Positions 23,201 through 31,031 of a stretch of 33,741 nt of DNA are shown piece after piece (position 1 is the first letter of the stretch; each line of letters begins with the position of its first letter). Position numbers and translations under genes: made by a program. Source of the stretch: SKPT01 sp040905445 (GTDB lineage Bacteria; Planctomycetota; Phycisphaerae; Phycisphaerales; Phycisphaeraceae); assembly GCA_040905445.1 (NCBI GenBank), contig JBBDRN010000023.1, positions 1 to 33,741 on the forward strand, given 5' to 3'. Under the pieces are notes generated by a model. That model was not told where the DNA came from. It saw only the letters and a program-made list of their open reading frames with translations, and searched no databases.

Positions 23201-26091
23201 TCCGCGCCATCGCCGAGGTCGCCACCGCGGTGACGAAGGGCGATCTGACGCAGTCGATCAAGGTCGAGGCCGAGGGCGAGGTCGCGGCGCTGAAAGACAA
23301 CATCAACGAGATGATCCGCAACCTCAAGGACACGACGCTCAAGAACAGCGAGCAGGACTGGCTCAAGACCAACCTCGCCAAGTTCTCGCGCATGCTTCAG
23401 GGGCAGAAGGACCTGCTGACGGTCGGCAAGCTGATCCTCTCGGAGCTCGCCCCGGTCGTCTCCGCCCACCAGGGCGTCATTTACACGATGGACAACGCGG
23501 ACGAGGCCCCGCGCCTCAAGCTGCTCGCCAGCTACGCCCACGGCGAGCACGAGCAGCTCAAGCGCGAGTTCCTGCCCGGCGAGGGGCTCATCGGCCAGTG
23601 CGCCGTCGAGAACGAGAAGATGCTCATCTCCGACGTGCCCACGGGCTACATCCGCATCCGCTCGGGCCTCGGCGAAGCCGCGCCGATGAACATCCTCGTC
23701 ATGCCCATCGCCTTCGAGGGCCAGGTCAAGGCGGTCCTCGAGCTCGCCAGCTTCGAGCGATTCAGCCCCACCCACCAGGCGTTCCTCGACCAGCTCACCG
23801 AGTCGATCGCGATCGTGCTCAACACGATCGAGGCCGACATGCGCACCGAAAACCTGCTCAAGCAGTCGCAGTCGCTCGCGCATGAGCTTCAGAGCCGACA
23901 GGAGGAGCTGCAGACGACCAACAGCGAGTTGGAGGAAAAAGCCTCGCTGCTCGCCAAGCAGAAGACCGAGGTCGAGCGCAAGAACCTGGAGGTCGAGCAG
24001 GCCCGCCAGGCGCTGGAAGAGAAGGCCAAGCAGCTCGCGCTCACCTCCAAGTACAAGTCCGAGTTCCTCGCCAACATGTCCCACGAGCTGCGCACACCGC
24101 TCAACAGCCTGCTGATCCTCTCGGACCAGCTCTCCAAGAACCACGAGGAGAACCTCTCCCTGCGCGAGGTCGAGTTCGCCCGCACGATCCACGCCTCCGG
24201 CCACGACCTGCTCATGCTCATCAACGACATCCTCGACCTGTGCAAGATCGAGTCCGGCACGGTCTACGTCGACGTCGGCGAGCTGCCGCTTGTGGACCTG
24301 TACGGCTACGTCGAGCGCACCTTCCGCCACGTCGCCGAGTCCAACCAGCTCGAGTTCAGCGTGGAACTCGCCGCCGACCTGCCGCGGTCGATCCAGACCG
24401 ACACGAAGCGCCTGCAGCAGGTGATCCGCAACCTGCTGTCCAACGCCTTCAAGTTCACGGATAAGGGACGCGTCGCCCTGGAGGTCACCGCCGTCGACGG
24501 CGACGGGAGCTACGACAACCCCGAGCTGGCGCGCGCCGACCGCGTCATCGCCTTCACCGTGCGCGACAGCGGCATCGGCATCCCGCCCGAAAAGCAGCAG
24601 ATCATCTTCGAAGCCTTCCAGCAGGCCGACGGAAGCACCAGCCGCAAGTATGGCGGGACGGGCCTGGGCCTCGCCATCTGCCGCGAAATCGCCACCCTGC
24701 TCGGCGGCGAGATTCACCTGCACAGTGAAACCGGCGTCGGCAGCACGTTCGTCCTTTACCTCCCCGACGTCATGCCGCCGCGCGAGGCGACGAACCCGAC
24801 ACGCTCCACCGAGCAGGCGCTCGCGGTCATCTCCGGGGCCTCGGAGCCGCCGCCGGGCGCCCTGCCCGTCAGCGAGTCGTTGGACGACGACCGCCACGAG
24901 CTCACCGACGACGATCGCGCGCTGCTGATCGTCGAGAACGACATGAGCTTCGCCCGCATCCTCGTCGAGGCGGCGCGCTCGCACGGCTTCAAGGCGGTCG
25001 CCGTCGACTCCGGCACCGCCGCGATCGAATGGGCCTGCGAGCGCGGGCCGGCCGCCATCACCCTCGATCTCAGCCTGCCCGACATGGAGGGCTGGCGCGT
25101 CCTCAGCTACCTCAAGGAGGACGCGCGCACCCGCCACATCCCGGTGCAGATTATCACCTCCGAGGACGACGACGCCCAGCGCGGCCTGCAGATGGGCGCC
25201 ATTGACGTGCTCGCCAAGCCACTGGCGGCACGCGAGGCCCTCGACGAGACCCTCGAGCGCATCTGGAACGTGCTCGCCCCGCGGCTGAAGCACGTCCTCG
25301 TCGTCGGTTACGAGCCGGCGCACCGCGACGCCATCATCGAGCTGCTCGCCAGCGAAGGCGTCTGGCTCCAGACCGTCGACACCGTCGACGAGGCCCTCGC
25401 GGTGCTCGATGAGTCGACCGTCGACCTGATCGTCGCCGAAGCCGCCCTCCCCGAAGGCGGCGTCTTCGCCCTGGCGAATCGGTACAAGGAGGACGGCGGA
25501 GCCGAGCGCACGCCGATCGTCACCTACACCAGCCAGGAGCTTGACAAGGACGGCGAGGCCGAGCTCAGCCACCTGGCGCGGCGGATGGTGATCAAGGACG
25601 TCCGGTCGCCCGAGCGCCTGCTCGATGAGGCCTCGCTCCACCTCCACCAGCCGATCACCTCCCTGCCGGAGCCCCAGCGCCAGATGATCGAGGCGATTCA
25701 CAGCATGGAGGCGATCCTGAAGGGCAAACATGTCCTTGTCGTTGACGACGACGTGCGTAACATCTTCGCCATGAGCAGCATTCTCGAGCCCTACGGGATG
25801 CACGTCGACGCTGTGGAGAACGGGCGGGACGCCATCGACCGCCTGCGCGACGGCCAGCAGGTCGACCTCGTGCTGATGGATATCATGATGCCGGAGATGG
25901 ATGGGTATGACACGATGAGGGAAATCCGCAAGCTCCCGCAATTCCGCTCGTTGCCGATCATTGCGTTGACCGCCAAGGCGATGAAGGGTGACCGCCGGCG
26001 CTGCCTCCAGGCCGGGGCGTCGGATTACATTGCCAAGCCCGTCGACACGTCGCAGTTGCTCCCGATGCTCCGAGACTGGTTGTACCGATGA
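20254..26091 (+). CDS. Soluble hybrid histidine kinase with HAMP-repeat array (Nik1-like)
   Basis: A 1945-residue cytoplasmic sensor kinase without membrane segments. Order: Gly/His/Asn-rich N-terminus (1-55); a HAMP-like unit and a degenerate 90-residue unit (about 60-195); nine near-identical 92-residue HAMP units (196-1023), each with SFASEVTRVAREVGTEGKLG and GTWKDLTDNVNSMAGNLT; a GAF domain (about 1054-1199); a coiled coil (1205-1270); HisKA with phosphorylated H1277 (NMSHELRTPLN); HATPase (about 1380-1505, DSGIGIP and GGTGLGLAI). Three receivers follow: the first with D1605, the second degenerate (VVGYE in place of the acidic pair, VAEAAL in place of the acceptor Asp), the third with D1876 (LMDIMMPEMDGYD). 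This resembles fungal group III kinases of osmosensing. GAAGGAG sets the start. The stop overlaps the next gene by 4 nt. Confidence 0.95.
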   Translation: MKTRTTPKRNKPSRLGAAGASPGGTPAMRPPTRRTGSNGHANGSAAGNGHGHGDALDKRELLRALTALQKGDFTTRLPIDLSGLDGKVADTFNDVVEQNQRMAAELKRLSVAVGQEGQISQRASFGKVSGAWAESADSVNTLISSLVHPTQDTARVIGAVAQGDLTQKMALEVEGRPLDGEFLRTAKIVNRMVDQLGSFASEVTRVAREVGTDGKLGGQANVPAVAGTWKDLTDSVNSMAGNLTSQVRNIAAVTTAVANGDLSKKISVDVRGEMLELKDTVNTMVDQLNSFASEVTRVAREVGTEGKLGGQASVPGIAGTWKDLTDNVNSMAGNLTSQVRNIAAVTTAVANGDLSKKITVDVKGEIAELKNTINTMVDQLRSFASEVTRVAREVGTEGKLGGQANVPGVAGTWKDLTDNVNSMAGNLTSQVRNIAAVTTAVANGDLSKKITVDVKGEIAELKDTINTMVDQLSSFASEVTRVAREVGTEGKLGGQARVPGVAGTWKDLTDNVNSMAGNLTVQLRDVSKVATAIAEGDLTQKITVDASGEILQIKNVTNTMVDQLSSFAAEVTRVAREVGTEGKLGGQAYVQGVAGTWKDLTDSVDSMARNLTAQVRDIAAVTTAVANGDLSKKITVDVKGEIAELKNTINMMVDQLSSFASEVTRVAREVGTEGKLGGQAKVGGVAGTWKDLTDNVNSMAGNLTSQVRNIAAVTTAVATGDLSKKITVDVKGEILELKDTINTMVDQLSSFASEVTRVAREVGTEGKLGGQASVPGVAGTWKDLTDNVNSMAGNLTSQVRNIAGVTTAVANGDLSKKITVDVKGEILELKDTINTMVDQLNAFASEVTRVAREVGTEGKLGGQANVPGVAGTWKNLTDNVNSMAGNLTNQVRDIAKVVTAVANGDLKQKLTLDAKGEIAELADTINSMIETLATFADQVTTVARLVGVEGKLGGQASVPGAAGTWKDLTDNVNQLAANLTTQVRAIAEVATAVTKGDLTQSIKVEAEGEVAALKDNINEMIRNLKDTTLKNSEQDWLKTNLAKFSRMLQGQKDLLTVGKLILSELAPVVSAHQGVIYTMDNADEAPRLKLLASYAHGEHEQLKREFLPGEGLIGQCAVENEKMLISDVPTGYIRIRSGLGEAAPMNILVMPIAFEGQVKAVLELASFERFSPTHQAFLDQLTESIAIVLNTIEADMRTENLLKQSQSLAHELQSRQEELQTTNSELEEKASLLAKQKTEVERKNLEVEQARQALEEKAKQLALTSKYKSEFLANMSHELRTPLNSLLILSDQLSKNHEENLSLREVEFARTIHASGHDLLMLINDILDLCKIESGTVYVDVGELPLVDLYGYVERTFRHVAESNQLEFSVELAADLPRSIQTDTKRLQQVIRNLLSNAFKFTDKGRVALEVTAVDGDGSYDNPELARADRVIAFTVRDSGIGIPPEKQQIIFEAFQQADGSTSRKYGGTGLGLAICREIATLLGGEIHLHSETGVGSTFVLYLPDVMPPREATNPTRSTEQALAVISGASEPPPGALPVSESLDDDRHELTDDDRALLIVENDMSFARILVEAARSHGFKAVAVDSGTAAIEWACERGPAAITLDLSLPDMEGWRVLSYLKEDARTRHIPVQIITSEDDDAQRGLQMGAIDVLAKPLAAREALDETLERIWNVLAPRLKHVLVVGYEPAHRDAIIELLASEGVWLQTVDTVDEALAVLDESTVDLIVAEAALPEGGVFALANRYKEDGGAERTPIVTYTSQELDKDGEAELSHLARRMVIKDVRSPERLLDEASLHLHQPITSLPEPQRQMIEAIHSMEAILKGKHVLVVDDDVRNIFAMSSILEPYGMHVDAVENGRDAIDRLRDGQQVDLVLMDIMMPEMDGYDTMREIRKLPQFRSLPIIALTAKAMKGDRRRCLQAGASDYIAKPVDTSQLLPMLRDWLYR
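20839..23322 (+). repeat. Nine tandem 276-bp repeats encoding the HAMP array
   Basis: Units start at 20839, 21115, 21391, 21667, 21943, 22219, 22495, 22771 and 23047, each exactly 276 bp with no indels. Units 1-3 and 6-7 are closest to one another. Units 4, 8 and 9 are more diverged, unit 5 carries scattered changes, and a 270-bp degenerate unit precedes the array (20569-20838). Confidence 0.95.
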
Positions 26092-28286
26092 CCCTGCCGA
26101 GCGATTCCGCGAGCCATTCCGAGCCCCCGGCTCTGCCGCGCGACGAGCCCGTGGGGAAGGTGAACATCCTGATCGTGGATGACCGCCGGGACTCGCTGAT
26201 GGCGCTGCAGAGCGCCCTGGGCGATCTGAACCAGAACCTGGTCACCGCGTCGTCGGGGCAGGAGGCGCTCAAGCAGGTGCTGCGCCTGGATTTCGCCGTC
26301 GTCCTCCTCGACGTGCACATGCCGGGGATGGACGGCTTCGAGACGGCCAGGCTCATCCGCCAGCGCCGCAGTTGCCGGCACACGCCCATCATCTTCATCA
26401 CCGGCTACGCCGACGAGCTGCACGTGGCCAAGGGCTACTCGCTCGGCGCGGTCGACTACATTCTGGCGCCCGTCGTGCCGCAGGTGCTGCGTGCCAAGGT
26501 CAACGTCTTCGTCGAGCTCTACGAGAAGACCGCGCAGATCCAGAGCCAGGCCGACCGTCTCCGGCGCCGCGCTTCGCAGCTTCAGAAGCTCTCCGCCGCC
26601 TCGATCGGGATCAACACCGCCAAGTCGGCGGAGAGCATGCTCGAGACGATCACCGACACCGCCCGCGACGTCGTCGGCGCCCACCAGTCGATCACCCTGT
26701 TCCTCGGCAACCCCGAGTCCGCCAGCCAGCGGCCGGTCACCGTCTGCTCCTTCTCCGACAAGTACGACCAGTGGCAGGGGCGCAGGCTCGACCTCGCCGG
26801 CGTCCGCCGCACGCTCGTGGCGCGCGGGCGCACCGCCGTGCGCATGACCGAAGCCGAACTCCACGCCCACCCCGACTGGCAGATCGTCTCCAAGCTCGAC
26901 ATGCCGCCGATCCGCGGCGGCATGCTCGCCGCGCCGCTCATGCGCGGCAGCGGACGCAGCCTGGGCGTCATCTACCTCACCGACCCCTACGAAGGCGCCT
27001 TTACCGAAGAGGACGAGGCGATCCTCGTCCAGCTTGCGCAGAAGGCCTCGATCGCGATGGAGAACCTGCTCTACGCCGAGGCACGCGAGGCCAACCGCCT
27101 CAAGGACGAGTTCCTCGCCACCCTCTCCCACGAGCTGCGCACGCCGCTCAACGCCATGCTCGGCTGGATACGCCTGCTCCGCGGCGAGGCGGTCGACGAG
27201 GCGACGCGCGAGCACGGCCTGGAGGTCATCGAACGCAACGTCGACGCCCAGACGCGCCTCATCGAGGACCTGCTCGACATCTCCCGCATCACGAGCGGAA
27301 AGCTCCGCGTCGAGCTGGGCGAGACGCCCTTGCGCGAGGTGCTGGAAACCGCCATCGATGCGATCAAGCCCGCGGCCGACGAGAAGAGCATCACCCTGCA
27401 TGTCGATCTCGCCGAATGCGACGTGCGCCTCAACGCCGACGCGGATCGGCTCCAGCAGGTCGCGTGGAATCTCCTGTCCAACGCTGTGAAGTTCACCCCC
27501 GAGGCCGGCGAGGTGTGGGTCGGCGTCGAGTCGACGGCCCAGGAGGTGGTCATCCGCATCCGCGACTCGGGCGAAGGAATCGACGCCGACCTGCTGCCCT
27601 ACATCTTCGACCGCTTCCGCCAGGCCGATAGCACCAGCACCCGCTCGCACGCCGGCCTCGGCGTGGGGCTCGCGATCGTCCGGCATATCGTGGAGCTGCA
27701 CGGCGGCACGGTCCTCGCCGAGAGCGCGGGCCCGGGTCACGGCACGACCTTCCTCGTACACCTGCCGCTGCAGCCGGCGGACGCGGGCGACGGCCCGCAA
27801 TCCGGCGAGCCGACGCCCGCGGTCGCGCCGCCCACCGCGTCGATGCCGCCGGGGCCTGACGCTCTCCGCGGCGTGTGCGTCCTCGTCGTCGACGACGAGC
27901 GCGACGCGCGCGAACTGCTGGGCCGTGTGATCGAGCACCATGGCGGGGACGTCGAGGTCGCGGGCTCGGCGGACGAAGCCCTCCAGGTCCTCGCCCGCCG
28001 CGTCCCCGGCATCCTGCTCAGCGACATCGCCATGCCCGAGAAGGACGGCTACGCGCTGATCCGGCAGGTCCGCGAGCGCGCGGCCCCGCCTGTGCGCGAC
28101 ATCCCCGCGGTCGCGCTGACGGCCCACGCGGGCCAACGCTACCACCGCCGCTCGCTCGAGGCGGGCTTCCAGATGCACCTGCCCAAGCCGATCGACCTTG
28201 GCGAGCTGATCCGCATCATCGCGCAGCTTGCGCGCCCCTGTGACCGCGAGCCGTCGCCCGCACGCGTTGGTTCGTCAAAGGAGTGA
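26088..28286 (+). CDS. Hybrid histidine kinase, REC-GAF-HisKA-HATPase-REC
   Basis: A 732-residue soluble kinase. An N-terminal receiver (about 24-145) has acceptor D75 (LLDVHMPGMDGF), but the lysine near its end is replaced by alanine (A127 in DYILAPV), which should alter its phosphorylation switch. A GAF-like domain (about 170-325) follows, then HisKA with H348 (TLSHELRTPLNAMLGW), HATPase (NLLSNAVKF, DSGEGID, GLGVGLAIVRHIVELHGG) and a complete C-terminal receiver with D646 (LLSDIAMPEKDGYAL). The ATG overlaps the stop of the HAMP kinase (ATGA), so the two are translationally coupled. The N-terminal receiver is a natural target for phosphate from the upstream kinase. Confidence 0.94.
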   Translation: MTLPSDSASHSEPPALPRDEPVGKVNILIVDDRRDSLMALQSALGDLNQNLVTASSGQEALKQVLRLDFAVVLLDVHMPGMDGFETARLIRQRRSCRHTPIIFITGYADELHVAKGYSLGAVDYILAPVVPQVLRAKVNVFVELYEKTAQIQSQADRLRRRASQLQKLSAASIGINTAKSAESMLETITDTARDVVGAHQSITLFLGNPESASQRPVTVCSFSDKYDQWQGRRLDLAGVRRTLVARGRTAVRMTEAELHAHPDWQIVSKLDMPPIRGGMLAAPLMRGSGRSLGVIYLTDPYEGAFTEEDEAILVQLAQKASIAMENLLYAEAREANRLKDEFLATLSHELRTPLNAMLGWIRLLRGEAVDEATREHGLEVIERNVDAQTRLIEDLLDISRITSGKLRVELGETPLREVLETAIDAIKPAADEKSITLHVDLAECDVRLNADADRLQQVAWNLLSNAVKFTPEAGEVWVGVESTAQEVVIRIRDSGEGIDADLLPYIFDRFRQADSTSTRSHAGLGVGLAIVRHIVELHGGTVLAESAGPGHGTTFLVHLPLQPADAGDGPQSGEPTPAVAPPTASMPPGPDALRGVCVLVVDDERDARELLGRVIEHHGGDVEVAGSADEALQVLARRVPGILLSDIAMPEKDGYALIRQVRERAAPPVRDIPAVALTAHAGQRYHRRSLEAGFQMHLPKPIDLGELIRIIAQLARPCDREPSPARVGSSKE

Positions 28287-28291
28287 AGACC

Positions 28292-28633
28292 ATGCAGCCG
28301 ATTTCCCAATTCGGGGCCGACCCCAGTGAGAAGCATCCCGCTTCATCCTCCGAGTCGGGGGGGCAGGCGGAGGCGGTCGAGACCGCCGCCGCGCCGCACG
28401 CGACGGCGCTGCAGCACACGCGCCACAGCCTGGGCAACTCGCTGCACGGGATCCTGCTTCAGGTCTGGTGCGCCAGGCTCGGGATTGAGAACGGCGACAT
28501 GGAGAGCGTCGAGCAGAGCCTCGCCCAGATCGAGAAGGCGGTGGCCTACGCCAACACCTCGCTCGACGAGCTGCGTGCTCTCTGCCCGCCGGCAGAAGGC
28601 GCAGCGCCGGGGGCGACGGCGGCGGACGGCTGA
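28292..28633 (+). CDS. Small protein resembling a lone kinase dimerisation/phosphotransfer helix pair
   Basis: The 113-residue product has a disordered N-terminus followed by two predicted helices. HTRHSLGNSLHGILLQVWCARL begins with histidines in a setting like the H-box of histidine kinases (H-x-x-x-N), and the second helix VEQSLAQIEKAVAYANTSLDELRAL resembles the partner helix of a DHp hairpin. No ATPase domain follows. It could be an Hpt-like phosphate carrier or a regulator that binds the kinase core; neither is shown. AAAGGAG lies 8 nt before the ATG, only 5 nt after the upstream stop, so it is in the same operon as the two kinases. An in-frame GTG at 28283 overlaps the upstream stop but the SD favours the ATG. 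Confidence 0.6.
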   Translation: MQPISQFGADPSEKHPASSSESGGQAEAVETAAAPHATALQHTRHSLGNSLHGILLQVWCARLGIENGDMESVEQSLAQIEKAVAYANTSLDELRALCPPAEGAAPGATAADG

Positions 28634-28674
28634 CGGGCCGCGGTGGAAGGCGGGCCGGGACTCGGGTGTCGGTA

Positions 28675-28711
28675 TGTGTGTGTGTGTGTGTGGCGGGGGC
28701 GGGGGTGGGGG
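28675..28711 (+). repeat. (TG)9 microsatellite followed by G-runs
   Basis: Nine TG dinucleotides (28675-28692) run into three runs of five G (up to 28711) that could form a G-quadruplex on the plus strand. The tract lies about 40 nt upstream of the holA start. Confidence 0.85.
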
Positions 28712-28737
28712 CTGCGCGCAGCGTGGGGGCGTCGGCG

Positions 28738-28743
28738 TACAAT
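28738..28743 (+). promoter_or_regulatory. Candidate -10 box (TACAAT) of a leaderless holA transcript
   Basis: TACAAT ends 6 nt before the ATG at 28750, with no Shine-Dalgarno sequence. The G-run/TG tract covers the expected -35 to -60 region. Confidence 0.45.
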
Positions 28744-28749
28744 CCGCCC

Positions 28750-29754
28750 ATGGCCGCCGCGTCCAAAAAGTTCGCCCCCACGCCCGAGATGCGCATCGTC
28801 GTCCTCCAGGGACCGGACGAGTGGATGCGCCGCCACCACTTCGACACGCTGCTCGCCGTCCTCACCGAGGCGCATGGCGAGATCGAGGTCCGGCGGTTCG
28901 ACGCGGAGACGGCCGAACTCGCCGACGTCCTCGACGAGCTGCGCAGTTACACCCTCATGCAGACCTACAAGGTCGTCGTCGTCGACGGCGCCGACGCGTT
29001 CGTCAAGACGCACCGCCCGGCCATGGAGCGCTACGCCGACGCCCCGGTCGACCACGCGACGCTCGTCCTGCGCGCGGCCACCTGGAACGCCGGCAAGTTC
29101 GACAAGAAGCTCGCCCCCCACGGCGTTGTCGTCAAGTGCGACGCGCCAAGCGCCAAAGACGCCGAGCGCTGGATCGTCAACCGCTGCCAGGCCGCCTACG
29201 GGCGGGCGATTCGTCCCGACGCCGCCGCCGCGCTGCTCAAGCGCATCGGGCCCGACCTGATGCAGCTCGACACCGAGCTGGCGAAGCTCGCCCTGATGGC
29301 GGAGGGCGACGCGGCGATCACCGTCGCGCTGGTCGACGAGCACGTCGAGCGCGGCAGCGAGGAGCGCGTCTGGGCCGTGCAGCAGGTCATGCTCGACGCC
29401 GTCGTCACCGGCCGGCCGGCCCCGCTCATCGCCAAGCTCCGCGAGCTCGTCGACCTCGCCGGGCACAGCGAAATCGCCGTCGGCTACTTCCTCAGCGACC
29501 TGCTGCGCAAGCTCAGCGTCGCCCGCATGATGCTCGACCGCCGGGTGCCCGCCACCGAGGTTGCGCGGCAGGTCCGCGTCTGGGGCCCGCTGCAGTCGCC
29601 GTTGCTCAACGCCGCCCGCAGCGTCGACCCCCAGCGCGTCGCCCGGCTGCTGCACGAGGCCCTGCGCGTCGACCAGCGCACCAAGAGCGGCTTCGGCGAC
29701 GGGGTCCGCAATCTCGAATGTTTCTGCGCGTCACTGGCCGATGTCAGGAAGTAG
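28750..29754 (+). CDS. holA: DNA polymerase III delta subunit
   Basis: The 334-residue product matches the clamp-loader delta subunit, which opens the sliding clamp ring. Features are the N-terminal Rossmann-like part (YKVVVVDGADAFVK, VLRAATWNAGKFDKKLA resembling the family's TKLDKRxK segment), the helical linker (DAERWIVNRCQAAYGRAIRPDAAAALLKRIGPDLMQLDTELAKLALM), a form of the conserved GxDLxxLxxELEKL motif, and a C-terminal helical collar domain ending in an AR...LLHEALRVDQRTKSG stretch. The family length is about 340. The frame is open further upstream, through the TG repeat (VCVCVCV), but the ATG placed just after TACAAT is preferred. A lipoprotein gene follows after 82 nt. Confidence 0.88.
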   Translation: MAAASKKFAPTPEMRIVVLQGPDEWMRRHHFDTLLAVLTEAHGEIEVRRFDAETAELADVLDELRSYTLMQTYKVVVVDGADAFVKTHRPAMERYADAPVDHATLVLRAATWNAGKFDKKLAPHGVVVKCDAPSAKDAERWIVNRCQAAYGRAIRPDAAAALLKRIGPDLMQLDTELAKLALMAEGDAAITVALVDEHVERGSEERVWAVQQVMLDAVVTGRPAPLIAKLRELVDLAGHSEIAVGYFLSDLLRKLSVARMMLDRRVPATEVARQVRVWGPLQSPLLNAARSVDPQRVARLLHEALRVDQRTKSGFGDGVRNLECFCASLADVRK

Positions 29755-29836
29755 ACCCCGCGCCGAAGCCCACGGATTCCAATCCGTGGGCGACCCAGGA
29801 TCGAGCCGGCGAACGGAAGGTGCATGGAGGCACGTC

Positions 29837-30940
29837 ATGGTCAACAAACGCACGCTTGCGTTGGGCCTCATCGCCCTGGTCGGCTTCGGGCTGGGCGCGT
29901 GCGCCACGGGCGATCGCCCCGAACCCGAGCCCACCCCGCCACCAGCCGAAGCTGCGCCCGCGGATGACGTGGACGACTCCGTCGAGGCCACCGCCGAGCG
30001 CCTGCGCGCGGCGCTGGCCCAGTCGCAGACGGCCGGCTCCGGCTTCGACCCCGCCGCCGGCGCAGCCCGAGCCAACCAGCCCAGCGTCGCCCCCACCCCC
30101 GCCACCTCCAACGCCGATCCCGCCGCGTCGCCGAGCGAGCCCTTGCCACCCGAGCCCGCTTGGGACCCCTTGCCGAGCCTGTCGCCGCGCCTGCTGCCCG
30201 CCGCCGCACCGGCCGAACTGACGCGGGCGCAGATGGTCGATCGTCTGGTCGCCGAGCTGGCTGGCGAGACGAGCGAGCCGATGGTCCGCGCGATGCGCGG
30301 CGTGGGGCTGCGGCTGTTCGACCCGCAGGCCGGCGAGCTGGACGCGGGGCTGCTCGCGGGCCTCACGCCGCGACAGCGCCAGCGGATCGCCGGCTTCGAG
30401 GCCCTCGTCCAGGCCCTCAAGCTCGAGCTCGCCTCCGACCGCCTCGCCGTCGACCGCGACGCGCTGTACGAGCAACTCGAGCAGGCCCTGGGCCCGCAGC
30501 CCATCGAGATCCGCCACATCGAGCTCGCCCGGCGCGTCTCGGGGTACGGCACCTACGACCCGATCGACCGCCGACGCTTCCTCGCCGGCCAGGACCACCG
30601 CTTTATCCTCTACGTCGAGCTGGACCACTTTCGCCCCGCCGAGCAGTCCGACGGCGAGCACGAGGTGAAGCTCGAGCAGGAAATCGTCCTCTACAACGAG
30701 CACGACGGCCTGGCGGTCTGGCGCCAGCAGCCCGTCCAGATTGTCGACCGCTCGCGCAACCGCCGCCGCGACTTCTTCGTCGTGCAGATGATCACGCTCC
30801 CCCAGCGGCTGTCCGTCGGCCGCTACCTGCTCAAGGTCCGCGTCACCGACATCCACGGCGAAAGCCTCGACGAGCGCACCGAGCCGATCCAGATCGTCGC
30901 CGACGCATCCCTCCTCGACGGCGACAACCCCGACGAATAG
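29837..30940 (+). CDS. Putative lipoprotein of unknown function
   Basis: A 367-residue protein with a clear lipoprotein signal (LALGLIALVGFGLGAC, lipid-modified Cys22). A Pro/Ala/Glu-rich disordered linker of about 100 residues follows. Then comes a helical region (about 130-215) and a strand-rich C-terminal domain (RFILYVELDHFRP ... VKLEQEIVLYNEHDGLAVWRQQPVQI ... FFVVQMITLPQRLSVGRYLLKVRVTDIHGE) that looks like a beta-sandwich similar to those used for surface interactions. I do not recognise the family. GGAGG lies 6 nt before the ATG. It sits directly after holA in the same direction and may be cotranscribed, although no functional link is apparent. Confidence 0.7.
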   Translation: MVNKRTLALGLIALVGFGLGACATGDRPEPEPTPPPAEAAPADDVDDSVEATAERLRAALAQSQTAGSGFDPAAGAARANQPSVAPTPATSNADPAASPSEPLPPEPAWDPLPSLSPRLLPAAAPAELTRAQMVDRLVAELAGETSEPMVRAMRGVGLRLFDPQAGELDAGLLAGLTPRQRQRIAGFEALVQALKLELASDRLAVDRDALYEQLEQALGPQPIEIRHIELARRVSGYGTYDPIDRRRFLAGQDHRFILYVELDHFRPAEQSDGEHEVKLEQEIVLYNEHDGLAVWRQQPVQIVDRSRNRRRDFFVVQMITLPQRLSVGRYLLKVRVTDIHGESLDERTEPIQIVADASLLDGDNPDE

Positions 30941-31031
30941 CGCCCTCGTTACGCGCCCCGTTCGCCGTTGCTCTCCGGGTAGTGGTTCACTTTGAAAGTC
31001 GGCCCCGCTTCGGGCCGGGCTCGCCATCACC

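Noticed and set aside
20839..23322. Regular tandem repeats considered as a CRISPR array or satellite
   Set aside because: The unit is 276 bp, in frame throughout, and encodes HAMP units without spacers.
20146..25941. Very long open frame antisense to the HAMP kinase (about 1930 codons), rich in Asp, Gly, Val and His
   Set aside because: It mirrors the repeats of the sense gene and arises from the high-GC codon pattern; it has no domain likeness, and the sense frame is a complete, motif-rich kinase.
26025..28178. Minus-strand open frame over the second hybrid kinase
   Set aside because: No recognisable domains; it is antisense to a well-defined REC-GAF-kinase-REC gene.
28666..28749. Upstream start for holA through the TG repeat
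   Set aside because: It would add a VCVCV stretch unlike the family, and a TACAAT hexamer sits between it and the better ATG.
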